The notes beneath the pieces were generated by a model. It saw nothing but the letters and a program-made list of their open reading frames with translations, was not told where the DNA came from and searched no databases. This document shows, in pieces, positions 63,875 to 64,000 of a stretch of DNA of 64,000 nucleotides. The number at the start of each line of letters is the position of its first letter. Positions within the stretch are counted from its first letter, which is position 1. Source of the DNA: Sphingobacterium sp. UBA5670 (lineage in GTDB: Bacteria; Bacteroidota; Bacteroidia; Sphingobacteriales; Sphingobacteriaceae); the NCBI RefSeq assembly GCF_002420705.1, contig NZ_DIIM01000009.1, positions 1-64,000 on the forward strand. Reading direction: 5' to 3'. The position numbers and the translations under genes were made by a program.

Positions 63875-64000
63875 AGAAAATACGATTGTTTAGTTTTAAT
63901 TCGCTATTTTAATATTTAGCCCAACTGATTATTTTATTACTCAATTAGCATTCCAAAATGCGCTTTTGGACGAAGCAAATGTACTAAAGTTCCATAAGTA

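Overview
The window looks like a chromosomal segment of a Bacteroidota bacterium, most likely Sphingobacterium or a close Sphingobacteriaceae relative. The reasons are three SusC/SusD outer-membrane pairs, an ECF-sigma/FecR pair coupled to a TonB receptor with an STN domain, TAnnTTTG-type -7 elements with few Shine-Dalgarno sites, and moderate-to-low GC. The species is inferred from family content only. I see no tRNA, rRNA, CRISPR array, phage or insertion sequence.

Layout. 1-5.3 kb: a SusCD pair with no enzymes. 5.4-9.1 kb: der, cysS and an exported NTF2-like protein. 9.2-10.5 kb: a SurA-type chaperone (minus). 11.1-12.2 kb: a secreted lactonase-type beta-propeller. 12.2-17.9 kb: a complete seven-gene Mrp/Mnh Na+/H+ antiporter operon on the minus strand. 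18.3-28.2 kb: a cell-surface-signalling import locus (ECF sigma, FecR anti-sigma, STN-SusC, SusD, a zinc metallohydrolase lipoprotein with an HExxH motif, and a DUF4302 lipoprotein). 28.2-33.4 kb: small, poorly characterised envelope proteins with long non-coding gaps that carry candidate control sites. 33.4-44 kb: core metabolism and RNA modification (acs, UbiA-like, 2-hydroxyacid dehydrogenase, FAD monooxygenase, rsmA, pdxA, cca, pRiA4b-type protein, miaA). 44-50.8 kb: ilvE, then recJ-lptB-GH3 on the minus strand and an MBL-fold hydrolase. 50.8-55.5 kb: a third SusCD pair, also without enzymes. 56-57.8 kb: a KhtTU-like cation/proton antiporter pair. 58-64 kb: a SufT/DUF59 protein overlapping a glycosyltransferase, a polyprenyl diphosphate synthase, an omega-amidase-type nitrilase, a MarR regulator and a glutamate-synthase-like FMN protein.

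How it fits together. The two enzyme-less SusCD operons share an exact 15-mer (18 of 19 bases with flanks) that resembles a LacI/PurR-type operator, so one unlinked regulator may control both. The middle SusCD locus instead carries its own sigma/anti-sigma circuit, fed by the STN domain of its receptor. Several intergenic gaps contain copies of a palindromic element of about 65-70 bp (arms AACCTTC/GAAGGTT), which looks like an undescribed dispersed repeat family. Other non-coding signals include a 40-bp perfect palindrome over the mnhG stop codon, a 12-copy GATT microsatellite, two clusters of DnaA-box-like 9-mers, and a 21-bp-period direct repeat that looks like a LytTR-type operator. Convergent genes are mostly separated by strong bidirectional terminator hairpins.
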